Assembly (NCBI GenBank): GCA_016717225.1
Contig: JADKGB010000002.1
Span: forward strand, 372,001-436,000
Direction of reading: 5' to 3'
DNA from: Flavobacteriales bacterium
GTDB lineage: Bacteria; Bacteroidota; Bacteroidia; Flavobacteriales_F; PHOS-HE28
Length of the DNA stretch: 64,000 nt
Of the stretch, positions 26,568 to 33,771 are shown piece by piece. Below the pieces are notes generated by a model, which saw nothing but the letters and a program-made list of their open reading frames with translations, did not search any database and was not told the DNA's origin. Numbering within the stretch: the stretch's first letter is position 1; every line of letters begins with the position of its first letter. The position numbers and the translations under genes were made by a program.

Positions 26568-26906
26568 CTAACTCGCTTTTACGGTCTCCTCGGTAAGCTG
26601 CATGGTACCGTCCGTGGCAATTGCGGACTTCTCGAAACGCAGTTTGACGTTGGTATCAGCTTGTATGAGCACCGTCTTATCGCTTACCTCCACTATGGTG
26701 CCATGCAGGCCTCCAATGGTCACGACCTTGGCGCCTTTTTGCAGTGCCTCCCTGAACTTCTTCGCCTCCTTGGCCTTTTTGGTCTGTGGCCTTATCATGA
26801 AAAAATAGAAAACGATGAAGATCAATCCGAATGGAACGATCATGGACCAGATACTGCCTGCACCTGGGGCGGGTGCTGCTTGCAACAAGACGGAGACGGA
26901 ATTCAT
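26568..26906 (-). CDS. yajC: Preprotein translocase subunit YajC
   Basis: The 112-residue protein has one membrane helix (about 17-38, WSMIVPFGLIFIVFYFFMI), the hallmark RPQTKKAKEAKKF just after it, and a small beta domain with GAKVVTIGGLHGTIVEVSDKTV. YajC associates with SecDF and the Sec translocon. It follows the DUF1573 lipoprotein gene as in other Bacteroidota. Confidence 0.94.
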   Translation of the reverse strand: MNSVSVLLQAAPAPGAGSIWSMIVPFGLIFIVFYFFMIRPQTKKAKEAKKFREALQKGAKVVTIGGLHGTIVEVSDKTVLIQADTNVKLRFEKSAIATDGTMQLTEETVKAS

Positions 26907-26958
26907 GGTGAAGTTTCTTGAAGTGGTTTGTTATTAGGGGTAACGGAAGTGCCTCGCC

Positions 26959-27597
26959 CTACTCTACCAATGTCGCACCGGGCAGGGCAACAACATCCCC
27001 TTTAAGCAGGAGTACGGTGGTAGGTGGCTGCGTATTACCTGTAACGGTGATGGTTTTTTCTTGAAGACCACTGCGACCTTCACTATCGAAGCGAATGGTA
27101 ATTGTGCCTTTGGCGCCGGGTTGAACAGGTGTTCTCGGCCAATCCTTTCCAACCGTGCAACCACATGTTCCGCGCACGTCGGTGATGATCAGATTGGACT
27201 CACCAACGTTCGTAAAGCTGAATATCTTCTCGACCTGCGTCCCTTGCGCCACTTTACCGAAATGCATGGTGGTACTATCGAAAGAGAGTTTGGCCACGGC
27301 ATTACTGTCCAATGGCGCATAGCCGCTCGCTGGAATGGTCAAGCTCTCGGTAGTGATGGCATTGGGGTCCTTGTCAGTGTGATCCGTTAATTGGCACCCG
27401 ATCGATAGTGCGAGCCACAAGCCACAGGCCACAGGCCGCAGGCTTTGCAGCAGGGAACGGTAACCATTGCTCGCGGAACGAACAGTGCCATTGTGATCGC
27501 GTTCAGAGTTGCACGGAAAATGGACAAGCACCATTGGTCGCTCGAAAGCGTCCAAGGCCTGTGGCTTTCGGCCTGGAGCAAAAACCGGTATTCTCAT
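26959..27597 (-). CDS. DUF1573 domain lipoprotein
   Basis: The C-terminal 110 residues form a DUF1573 (ASH-like) Ig domain: MHFGKVAQGTQVEKIFSFTN, VRGTCGCTVGKDWP and GTITIRFDSEGR. A lipobox-like segment (LALSIGC) precedes it. The ATG at 27597 overlaps the nusB stop (TGATG) and gives 212 residues, but then about 45 polar residues come before the signal peptide, which is unusual. That stretch contains a 7-base tandem repeat and an inverted copy of it, so the true start may be further in (ATG 27534 or a non-ATG codon). Function unknown; probably periplasmic or surface. Confidence 0.8.
   Translation of the reverse strand: MRIPVFAPGRKPQALDAFERPMVLVHFPCNSERDHNGTVRSASNGYRSLLQSLRPVACGLWLALSIGCQLTDHTDKDPNAITTESLTIPASGYAPLDSNAVAKLSFDSTTMHFGKVAQGTQVEKIFSFTNVGESNLIITDVRGTCGCTVGKDWPRTPVQPGAKGTITIRFDSEGRSGLQEKTITVTGNTQPPTTVLLLKGDVVALPGATLVE
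27413..27443. repeat. 7-base tandem repeat with a distant inverted copy
   Basis: Four consecutive units AGCCACA, AGCCACA, GGCCACA, GGCCGCA, then GGC. An inverted copy (GGCCTGTGGCTT) is at 27556-27567, so a long-range hairpin could form. The array encodes the signal-peptide region of the DUF1573 gene. Confidence 0.55.
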
Positions 27598-28544
27598 CAG
27601 TTCTCCAAAAGTCCGCGTCCAACTTTCTTGATACTACCGCTCTCCTTGCCTTCTATGAAAAGCTTGTCCAGGATACCGTTGATGAACGCCTTGCTCTTTG
27701 GCGTGCTGTATGCTTTGGCGATCTCGATGTACTCGTTCATCGTGACTTTCGTTGGTATCTGGTCGAAGACCTTAACCTCTGCCAGAGCCATCTTCATCAG
27801 GATCATGTCGCTTATCGCGATCCGGTCAGCTTCCCAATTGGCAGCCTTATCGCCAATATGCTTTTCATGCTCCTCGCCAAGGTCGATCGTCTTCCGGTAA
27901 AGCGTGCTGATGAACTCGCGTTCTTCAGCAGGTTCGCGATCGAGGTCAGTGAGTGCCAGATCCGTATCACCGGGTTTCAATTGTTCAATGCTGCGTTTAA
28001 CCAAGCTACAGGCAAGATCAAGGTCTTCCAACCAATAGATGCTCTTGTTCTCACAGTAGTCATGCAATGGCTCGAAATCCGAAATGTGGTCCAAAAAAAG
28101 ATGCAGCACCAACGCTTGGTCCTTTGCGAATGATGTCGTGGTCGCTTCCGCGTACCGTTTGTATTCCTCGCTCTCTTCGAACTGCTTGTACAACTTGTTG
28201 AGCATTTCGCCTTGCCCCATCCATCCAAGCCTGCGCTTTTCGCTCTCCAGGAGAAGGCGTTTGCTTTCGCTCAACAACACCATGATCGGGTTCTCCACGA
28301 ACCGGAGCACAGGATTAAGGTCATGCGCTGTTGGCAGATGTTTCTGCTTGCGATCCAGAATACGATTGCCGGCGATGCGATGGATCTCTCCGAAGAGCAA
28401 CATCAATTGCACGTATAGGTCAAAGGTGCGCTCAACACTAAGGAAGATCTCCTTCTCGATCTTGGCAGCGCTTCCACCATCACTCTGCCCAAAAGCATAC
28501 AGAGCCTGATAGACCTTGATGCGCAAATAGCGTCTGTTCAGCAT
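27597..28544 (-). CDS. nusB: Transcription antitermination factor NusB (long Bacteroidota form)
   Basis: The 315-residue protein is twice the length of E. coli NusB, as usual in this phylum. It starts MLNRRYLRIKVYQALYAF; the NusB core is in the C-terminal third (DRIAISDMILMKMAL, IPTKVTMNEYIEIAKAYSTPKSKAFINGILDKL). NusB binds boxA RNA with NusE and supports rRNA antitermination. The middle 150 residues are charged and helical. It begins directly after the leucine dehydrogenase stop. Confidence 0.92.
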   Translation of the reverse strand: MLNRRYLRIKVYQALYAFGQSDGGSAAKIEKEIFLSVERTFDLYVQLMLLFGEIHRIAGNRILDRKQKHLPTAHDLNPVLRFVENPIMVLLSESKRLLLESEKRRLGWMGQGEMLNKLYKQFEESEEYKRYAEATTTSFAKDQALVLHLFLDHISDFEPLHDYCENKSIYWLEDLDLACSLVKRSIEQLKPGDTDLALTDLDREPAEEREFISTLYRKTIDLGEEHEKHIGDKAANWEADRIAISDMILMKMALAEVKVFDQIPTKVTMNEYIEIAKAYSTPKSKAFINGILDKLFIEGKESGSIKKVGRGLLEN

Positions 28545-29648
28545 TTATAGGGAACGGAGGCCCGCTTGTTTCATACTGCGCACACGTGCTTCAGCCGCTT
28601 CATTGGCCGCCAAGTAAGTAGGGATCTTCTCCTCCTGGCTTCGTTTGAAAATGGCCAATGCTGTGTTGTAGATATTCTCGGTCTGGTTCAAAGCGGCCTT
28701 CCTGTTATATCCCCTGCGCTCCCAGCTGCAGTTGATGATACCACCAGCGTTGATCAAGAAATCAGGAGCGTACAGGATCCCTTTTTCCATCACCGCCTTT
28801 CCATGCTTCTTTTCGTCGGCCAATTGGTTGTTCGCTGCACCGGCGATCACACTGCACTTCAATTGCGCGAGAGTTTCGTCGTTCACGGTTGCACCCAGCG
28901 CACATGGCGAATAGATGTCCACATCCAAACCATATATGGAATCCGGCTTCACGATGTGCACAGCAGGCTGATCCGCTTTGATGGCAGCCAACTTGTCTTC
29001 GTGTATATCGGTCAGGTAAACCGTTGCGCCTTCTTTTATCAAATGTTCGGTCAGGTATCGACCCACGTTCCCCGCACCTTGTATGGCGACTTTCCGGCCG
29101 CTCAGGTTATCATTTCCGTAGGCTGTTTTGGCTGCGGCCTTCATTCCACAGAATACACCATAAGCAGTAACCGGTGAAGGGTCTCCGCTTCCACCCATCT
29201 CTTCCGGCAAGCCCGCGACGTATGGTGTCTCCTTGCGAATATTCACCATCTCTGTGGTGCTCATGCCTACATCCTCCGCCGTGATGTACCGTCCATTGAG
29301 GCTATGAACGAAACGGCCGAATCGACGGAACATGGCTTCGGTTTTTTGCGTGCGGGCATCACCGATGATCACCGCTTTACCACCGCCAAGGTCAAGGCCG
29401 GCGAGAGCGCTTTTGTAGGTCATACCTCGACTCAACCGGATCACATCATGCAAAGCTTCAGCCTCGTTGGCATATGGCCACATGCGTGTTCCACCCAGCG
29501 CAGGTCCCAGAGTTGTGTCGTGCACCGCGATAATGGCCTTCAAGCCAGTTGCGCGGTCGTGGCAGAAGAGGACCTCCTCATGGTCACTCACTTCCATACG
29601 GTCCAGCACGCCCAGCGTGGTGGTTTCGGCGGCGGTTTTTACTGACAT
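28545..29648 (-). CDS. Leucine dehydrogenase (Glu/Leu/Phe/Val dehydrogenase family)
   Basis: The 367-residue enzyme has the substrate-binding region LGGTRMWPYANEAEALHDVIRLSRGMTYK (Lys79) and the catalytic GLDLGGGKAVI (Lys91), followed by an NAD Rossmann motif IQGAGNVGRYL. It reversibly deaminates branched-chain amino acids to 2-oxo acids. It is the first gene of the minus-strand run through nusB and coaE. The gene order leucine dehydrogenase-nusB-DUF1573-yajC-coaE is common in Bacteroidota. Confidence 0.92.
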   Translation of the reverse strand: MSVKTAAETTTLGVLDRMEVSDHEEVLFCHDRATGLKAIIAVHDTTLGPALGGTRMWPYANEAEALHDVIRLSRGMTYKSALAGLDLGGGKAVIIGDARTQKTEAMFRRFGRFVHSLNGRYITAEDVGMSTTEMVNIRKETPYVAGLPEEMGGSGDPSPVTAYGVFCGMKAAAKTAYGNDNLSGRKVAIQGAGNVGRYLTEHLIKEGATVYLTDIHEDKLAAIKADQPAVHIVKPDSIYGLDVDIYSPCALGATVNDETLAQLKCSVIAGAANNQLADEKKHGKAVMEKGILYAPDFLINAGGIINCSWERRGYNRKAALNQTENIYNTALAIFKRSQEEKIPTYLAANEAAEARVRSMKQAGLRSL

Positions 29649-29992
29649 GCGCGAAGATTTTGTTCGATGGCGTGCGAAGCTCGATCGGAAATACCGTATT
29701 CGATAAAGAAGTTTGACGAACGCCGATCGCTCAACGGATCAATGTGCACCGGGCACATGGTTGGGGTCAGTCGTTTCATCCGGAACTGGTCTGCGATGGT
29801 TGGTAAGAACAAAGTCCACAGTGCGGTGGACGGGGCCAAATGTAGATGCGGAGGGCCACCGGTCGAATGCATCCAGTGATAAAATCGGAACTGGATCTTC
29901 GTTTGTGTCATTGCGGCTTTCCCGAACCCGATCCTTGAACCACTTCAACGATCGAGCTTTCGACCGCTATCTACTTTCACCGCCTGTTCCGA
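29649..29992. other. 344-base divergent intergenic region
   Basis: This gap separates the divergent leucine dehydrogenase and ABC exporter genes. Short open frames cross it but show no recognisable protein. TACTTTCA at 29972-29979, 13 bases before the ABC gene ATG, resembles the local -7 element. No hairpin, repeat or RNA gene was recognised. Confidence 0.5.
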
Positions 29993-31885
29993 ATGCGGTC
30001 ACTTCTATCACTCAATCCCTACTTCCGACGTTATTGGGGGCGCATGGCGCTCGGACTGCTCTTTGTTGGGCTGAGCAGCTTGTTCTCGGTATTCGCGCCG
30101 CAAGTGATACGCGAAGCCTTCGATCTGATCAAGGCGGGGATCGACCAGCGCGCGTTGCCGGTGGGATCACGATCGTTAGTGGTACCCGAAATGTTGGGAC
30201 GATGGGTAGGCTGGACAGGTTTGGACCTGAAGGCTCATACGGAAGGCATCTTGGATAATGCACAACTGGAGGACAACATTCTTTGGTTCGCAGGATTCCT
30301 GGCCGTTTTGTTCATCCTGTTCACGTTGCTTCAAGGATTCTTCATGTTCCTGATGCGGCAAATGATCATTGTGGTAAGTCGCTTGATCGAATACGACCTG
30401 AAGAACGATGTGTTCAACCACTACCAGCGCTTGGATCGTGCTTTTTACAAACGCAATAGCACTGGCGACCTGATGAACCGGATCAGTGAGGATGTCGGCA
30501 AGGTGCGCATGTACATCGGCCCTGCCATCATGTACATCCTGGGCCTTATTGTGCTTAGCGTGATGATCGTTTGGGTGATGTTGGATGTGAATACAGAACT
30601 CACGCTTTACGCGCTGGCCCCCCTTCCATTGCTGAGCGTCGCCATTTATTTCGTGAGCGATCTCATGAACAAGCGAAGCATTGCCGTTCAAGAACAACAG
30701 AGCAAACTGAGCACCGCGGCTCAAGAGAGCTTCAGTGGTATACGGGTGATCAAAGCCTATGCGAAGGAAAAAAGCAGCATTGCCCGATTCCGTGAGGCAG
30801 CCGATGAATACCGTGTTCGCAGCCTTGCCCAATCAAAGGTGGATTCACTCTTCATGCCCGCGATCATGGTATTGATCGGTTTGAGCACCATTCTGGTCAT
30901 TTTCATCGGTGGATTGATGTTGGTGAACGGCACTTCCTCGGTAACCGTTGGCAACATTGCGGAATTCGTGATCTACGTGAACAAGTTGACATGGCCGTTC
31001 GCGAGTTTGGGATGGATCACCTCACAAGTGCAACAGGCGGCAGCGAGCATGACGCGGATCAATGAATTCCTGGACACCGAACCCACCATTACTACCAAGG
31101 CTGATGAACTAGGGACGATCAACGGAGCCATCGAATTCGACCATGTCTCCTTCACCTATCCAGAAACGAACATCCAGGCGCTGAAGAACGTGAGTTTCAA
31201 AATTCCTGCAGGTGGAACACTCGCCATCACTGGACATACCGGCAGCGGCAAAACCACGATCGCGGAACTGATCGGTCGCTTGCACGATGCCACGAGCGGT
31301 GAAGTGCGCATAGACAATGTGCCCATTCAGCGCATCGATATCGAGAAATTGCGCAGCCAGCTGGGCTACGTGCCTCAGGATGTTTTTCTGTTCAGTGACA
31401 GTATCGCGAACAACATCGGGTTCGCGATGGATAGTCTTCCTTCTTCAGCGGCAGCTGGCAGCGCATTGTCGCAGGTAAAGCAAGCCGCTGTTGTTGCGCA
31501 AGTACACGAGAACATCGAGGCTTTCCCGAACGGGTATGACACCCTGCTTGGTGAGCGGGGGATCACCCTCAGCGGCGGGCAAAAACAGCGCGTGAGTATC
31601 GCACGAGCGTTGGTCCGCGAGCCGCGCATCCTGCTATTCGATGATCCATTGAGCGCCGTGGACACCGCTACCGAAGAAGCCATTCTGCGCGGGCTGAAGG
31701 AGGTGATGAAGGATCGCACCACGGTTATTATCAGTCACCGCATAAGCGCTGTGCAAGGTGCCGACAACATCCTGGTCCTGGACCAAGGGCGCATTGCGGA
31801 GCAAGGAACGCACACTGAGCTTCTTGCGCTGGGCGGCCTTTACGCCCAATTGAACGAGGAGCAAATGTTGGAGGAGCAGCGGTGA
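29993..31885 (+). CDS. ABC transporter, fused permease and ATPase (MsbA-like exporter)
   Basis: The 630-residue half-transporter has six membrane helices in its first 330 residues and a C-terminal ATPase: Walker A GHTGSGKTT, Q-loop LGYVPQDVFLFS, signature LSGGQKQR, Walker B ILLFDDPLSAVD and H-loop ISHRISA. It would work as a homodimer exporting a lipid or peptide-like substrate. The MsbA comparison is by architecture; the substrate is unknown. It lies next to the PUR gene, an order seen in other Bacteroidota. Confidence 0.92.
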   Translation: MRSLLSLNPYFRRYWGRMALGLLFVGLSSLFSVFAPQVIREAFDLIKAGIDQRALPVGSRSLVVPEMLGRWVGWTGLDLKAHTEGILDNAQLEDNILWFAGFLAVLFILFTLLQGFFMFLMRQMIIVVSRLIEYDLKNDVFNHYQRLDRAFYKRNSTGDLMNRISEDVGKVRMYIGPAIMYILGLIVLSVMIVWVMLDVNTELTLYALAPLPLLSVAIYFVSDLMNKRSIAVQEQQSKLSTAAQESFSGIRVIKAYAKEKSSIARFREAADEYRVRSLAQSKVDSLFMPAIMVLIGLSTILVIFIGGLMLVNGTSSVTVGNIAEFVIYVNKLTWPFASLGWITSQVQQAAASMTRINEFLDTEPTITTKADELGTINGAIEFDHVSFTYPETNIQALKNVSFKIPAGGTLAITGHTGSGKTTIAELIGRLHDATSGEVRIDNVPIQRIDIEKLRSQLGYVPQDVFLFSDSIANNIGFAMDSLPSSAAAGSALSQVKQAAVVAQVHENIEAFPNGYDTLLGERGITLSGGQKQRVSIARALVREPRILLFDDPLSAVDTATEEAILRGLKEVMKDRTTVIISHRISAVQGADNILVLDQGRIAEQGTHTELLALGGLYAQLNEEQMLEEQR

Positions 31886-31927
31886 ACTGATCGCCAATCC
31901 GGATCACACGCAAGGTGCCCATTGAAA

Positions 31928-31958
31928 TTTGCAGAAGTCCATCGCTCTTATACCTTTG
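31928..31958 (+). promoter_or_regulatory. Bacteroidota-type promoter of the PUR-family gene
   Basis: TTTG (31928-31931), a 19-base spacer and TACCTTTG (31951-31958) match the -33/-7 consensus exactly in sequence and spacing. The ATG lies 34 bases downstream. Confidence 0.75.
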
Positions 31959-31992
31959 GGATAGGTCCTTCGCCAACAGGACCTTGTACAAC

Positions 31993-32514
31993 ATGGCCGA
32001 TGATCGCGAGGATGTGTTCTCGAAAGTGGTGCGGGCAGGTAAGCGAACGTACTTTTTCGATGTGAAGAGCACGCGTGGCAAGGATCTCTTCCTGACTATA
32101 ACGGAGAGCAAGAAGCACACACAGGAAGATGGCAGCGCGCATTACGAAAAGCACAAGATCTTCCTTTACAAAGAAGACTTCGACAAGTTCCTTGATGGGC
32201 TGCACGATTCCATTGAATGGGGCTTTCTTGTTTCTGGGGTGGATGACCGGGCTTCCCGCATCTACGCTTTGCTACGTGCGGGACAGGTTTCTTCACCGGT
32301 TTGCTGGCTCTGCCAGCAGGGCTCGCCTTCGGCGTTCCATCCACTCCCAAAACGAAAAGCCCCTTGCGGGGCTTTCGTTTTGGGGTGGATGACCGGGCTT
32401 GAACCGGCGACCTCCGGAATCACAATCCGGCGCTCTAACCAACTGAACTACACCCACCATCTTCGACAGCCAAAGCAAAGCACCTCGGCAGATCGGCAAA
32501 CCGAATTCGGCTAG
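31993..32514 (+). CDS. PUR family (DUF3276) nucleic-acid-binding protein with an abnormal C-terminal extension
   Basis: Residues 1-76 are a typical DUF3276/PUR protein: FSKVVRAGKRTYFFDVK, LFLTITESKK, HYEKHKIFLYKEDFDKFLDGL. The bacterial PUR domain binds single-stranded DNA/RNA. Family members end a little after this point, but here the frame continues for 97 residues to 32514. After Trp76 it enters a copy of the tRNA-His terminator arm and 3' end (32219-32254), then hairpins, the real terminator, and the antisense strand of tRNA-His. The extension is low in protein-like character. Either the native end was replaced by a recombination event, or a sequence error hides a stop. Confidence 0.8.
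   Translation: MADDREDVFSKVVRAGKRTYFFDVKSTRGKDLFLTITESKKHTQEDGSAHYEKHKIFLYKEDFDKFLDGLHDSIEWGFLVSGVDDRASRIYALLRAGQVSSPVCWLCQQGSPSAFHPLPKRKAPCGAFVLGWMTGLEPATSGITIRRSNQLNYTHHLRQPKQSTSADRQTEFG
32219..32254. repeat. Partial duplicate of the tRNA-His terminator arm and 3' end
   Basis: The last 20 bases (32235-32254) are identical to 32381-32400, the CCA and 3' acceptor/T-arm side of tRNA-His. The 15 bases before (GGGGCTTTC...GTTT) match the terminator arm at 32368-32380 with small indels. Copies start about 150 bases apart in the same orientation, as expected of an integration/excision or duplication scar. Confidence 0.75.
32302..32318. repeat. Small perfect hairpin in the tRNA-His flank
   Basis: TGCTGGC-TCT-GCCAGCA forms a seven-base stem with a three-base loop. 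It lies between the tRNA-His fragment and the real tRNA-His terminator, inside the extended PUR frame. Confidence 0.5.
32349..32381 (-). terminator. Terminator of tRNA-His (works on both strands)
   Basis: On the minus strand AAAACGAAAGCCCC-GCAA-GGGGCTTTTCGTTTT forms a long stem (one bulged base), immediately after the tRNA CCA. The symmetric A/T flanks mean it could also stop plus-strand transcripts from the PUR gene. Confidence 0.85.
32381..32458 (-). tRNA. tRNA-His (anticodon GTG), CCA encoded
   Basis: The acceptor GTGGGTG pairs with CATCCAC (one G-T), with the extra G at -1 opposite discriminator C73 as expected for tRNA-His. The anticodon stem CCGGA/TCCGG encloses loop TTGTGAT with GTG at 34-36, and the T-arm is CCGG-TTCAAGC-CCGG. 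CCA follows the discriminator in the DNA, unlike tRNA-Leu in this window. Confidence 0.95.
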
Positions 32515-32520
32515 CGGGCG

Positions 32521-32528
32521 CAAATATA
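32521..32528 (-). promoter_or_regulatory. -7 promoter element of tRNA-His
   Basis: On the minus strand TATATTTG, identical to the element before tRNA-Leu, lies about 62 bases upstream of the mature tRNA. No clear TTG -33 element was found at the usual distance. Confidence 0.5.
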
Positions 32529-32562
32529 GACCGGGCAGGCATGCGCGTTACTTTGTCCGCCA

Positions 32563-33771
32563 ATGACGGTTGCAACCACGGACCCACGATCCCGCAAAGG
32601 GCCGCACGTGCTGGTATTGCCCAAGTGGTACACCGGTCGTAATGATCCTCAACTCGGGGACTTCGTGCGTAAACAAATGCTTGCTGCATCGCGGACGTTG
32701 AATGGGTGCGGTGGCAGGATGAGTGTTGTGTTCGCGGTGCCGATCATCGGGCTGGAGCGCGCTGCACAACAGGAATTGGAGGAGACTGATGGCCTGTGGG
32801 AGTTGCGCTGCTACTACAGGCCAAGCCAAGCGTCCTTCGGCGCGATCAGGAAGCTCATCAACCTTGTCCGCTATTGGCAGGCTGGTTGGAGCGGTTTGAG
32901 GCGGGTATTTCGTGAACGCGGGAAACCGGACATCGCACATGTTCACATCCTTGTGCGCCCTGCATTGCTGGCTTGGTGGTTGCGTAAAATGCATCAAGTA
33001 CCTTTCATTCTGAGCGAACAAAGCAGCGAATACCTCGATGGAACATGGGAAGCGAAGAGTGCACTCTTCAAAGCCTTGAACATCTTTCTTTTTCGCAGGG
33101 CATCGACCATTACGGCAGTGAGCGACCATTTGGGTAAAGCCCTTAAGACACTCGGGCTTTGCTCACGCTATGAGGTTGTTCCGAACACGGTTCCTGGCAT
33201 TGATAAACCCCTACCCGCTCCGGGACCATCGAACCAGTTCATGATGGTAGCCGACCTTGTGGACAAGACCAAAAACGTTAGCGGGGTTCTGCGAGCTTTG
33301 AAGGCTGGCCGCTCCCAAGGGCATGATCTCCGGCTGGATGTGATCGGAGATGGTCAAGATATGGATGTTCTGCAGGATCTTACCACTGATCTGGGGTTGA
33401 GTAAAAGCGTACGTTGGTTGGGCCGAATGAGCAATGTCGAAGTCCTTCAACAAATTGCGGGTACAGGTTCAATGATCATCAACAGCAACGTGGAAACCTT
33501 CAGCGTGGTAACGGGCGAGGCTCTTGCCCTTGGAAAGCCCGTGATCGCCACCCGTTGCGGAGGGCCGGTGGCCTTCATTTCCGAGGTGAACGGTGTCCTG
33601 ATCGAACCTCGCGATGAGGCAGCCTTGACGGCAGCGATGGTCGACCGGTTGAACGGGGTGGTATCGTACGACCCGGCTGTTATTCGGGCGAGTGTGAGTG
33701 AGAATTTCAGCGTGGAGGCGGTGGGAGGACGATTTCTGGAAATTTACCGAGACGCTTTAGGACATGGGTGA
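32563..33771 (+). CDS. Glycosyltransferase family 4 protein
   Basis: The 402-residue GT-B enzyme begins with HVLVLPKWYTGRNDPQLGDFV (flexible N-terminal loop) and has IAHVHILVRPALLAWW, TAVSDHLGKAL, VVPNTV, LDVIGDGQDM and the donor motif SVVTGEALALGKPVIATRCGGP near residue 310. It transfers a sugar onto a surface polysaccharide or glycolipid; donor and acceptor are unknown. It overlaps the next gene by eight bases and leads a three-gene operon ending in a flippase. Confidence 0.9.
   Translation: MTVATTDPRSRKGPHVLVLPKWYTGRNDPQLGDFVRKQMLAASRTLNGCGGRMSVVFAVPIIGLERAAQQELEETDGLWELRCYYRPSQASFGAIRKLINLVRYWQAGWSGLRRVFRERGKPDIAHVHILVRPALLAWWLRKMHQVPFILSEQSSEYLDGTWEAKSALFKALNIFLFRRASTITAVSDHLGKALKTLGLCSRYEVVPNTVPGIDKPLPAPGPSNQFMMVADLVDKTKNVSGVLRALKAGRSQGHDLRLDVIGDGQDMDVLQDLTTDLGLSKSVRWLGRMSNVEVLQQIAGTGSMIINSNVETFSVVTGEALALGKPVIATRCGGPVAFISEVNGVLIEPRDEAALTAAMVDRLNGVVSYDPAVIRASVSENFSVEAVGGRFLEIYRDALGHG

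Noticed and set aside
29639..29911. 90-codon minus-strand frame in the leucine dehydrogenase/ABC intergenic gap
   Set aside because: It overlaps the leucine dehydrogenase start, has low-quality composition and no recognisable motif; treated as intergenic.
32129..32392. Alternative plus-strand frame over the tRNA-His flank as a separate gene
   Set aside because: It is made of tRNA antisense, terminator and hairpin sequence; such frames are frequent false ORFs near tRNAs.
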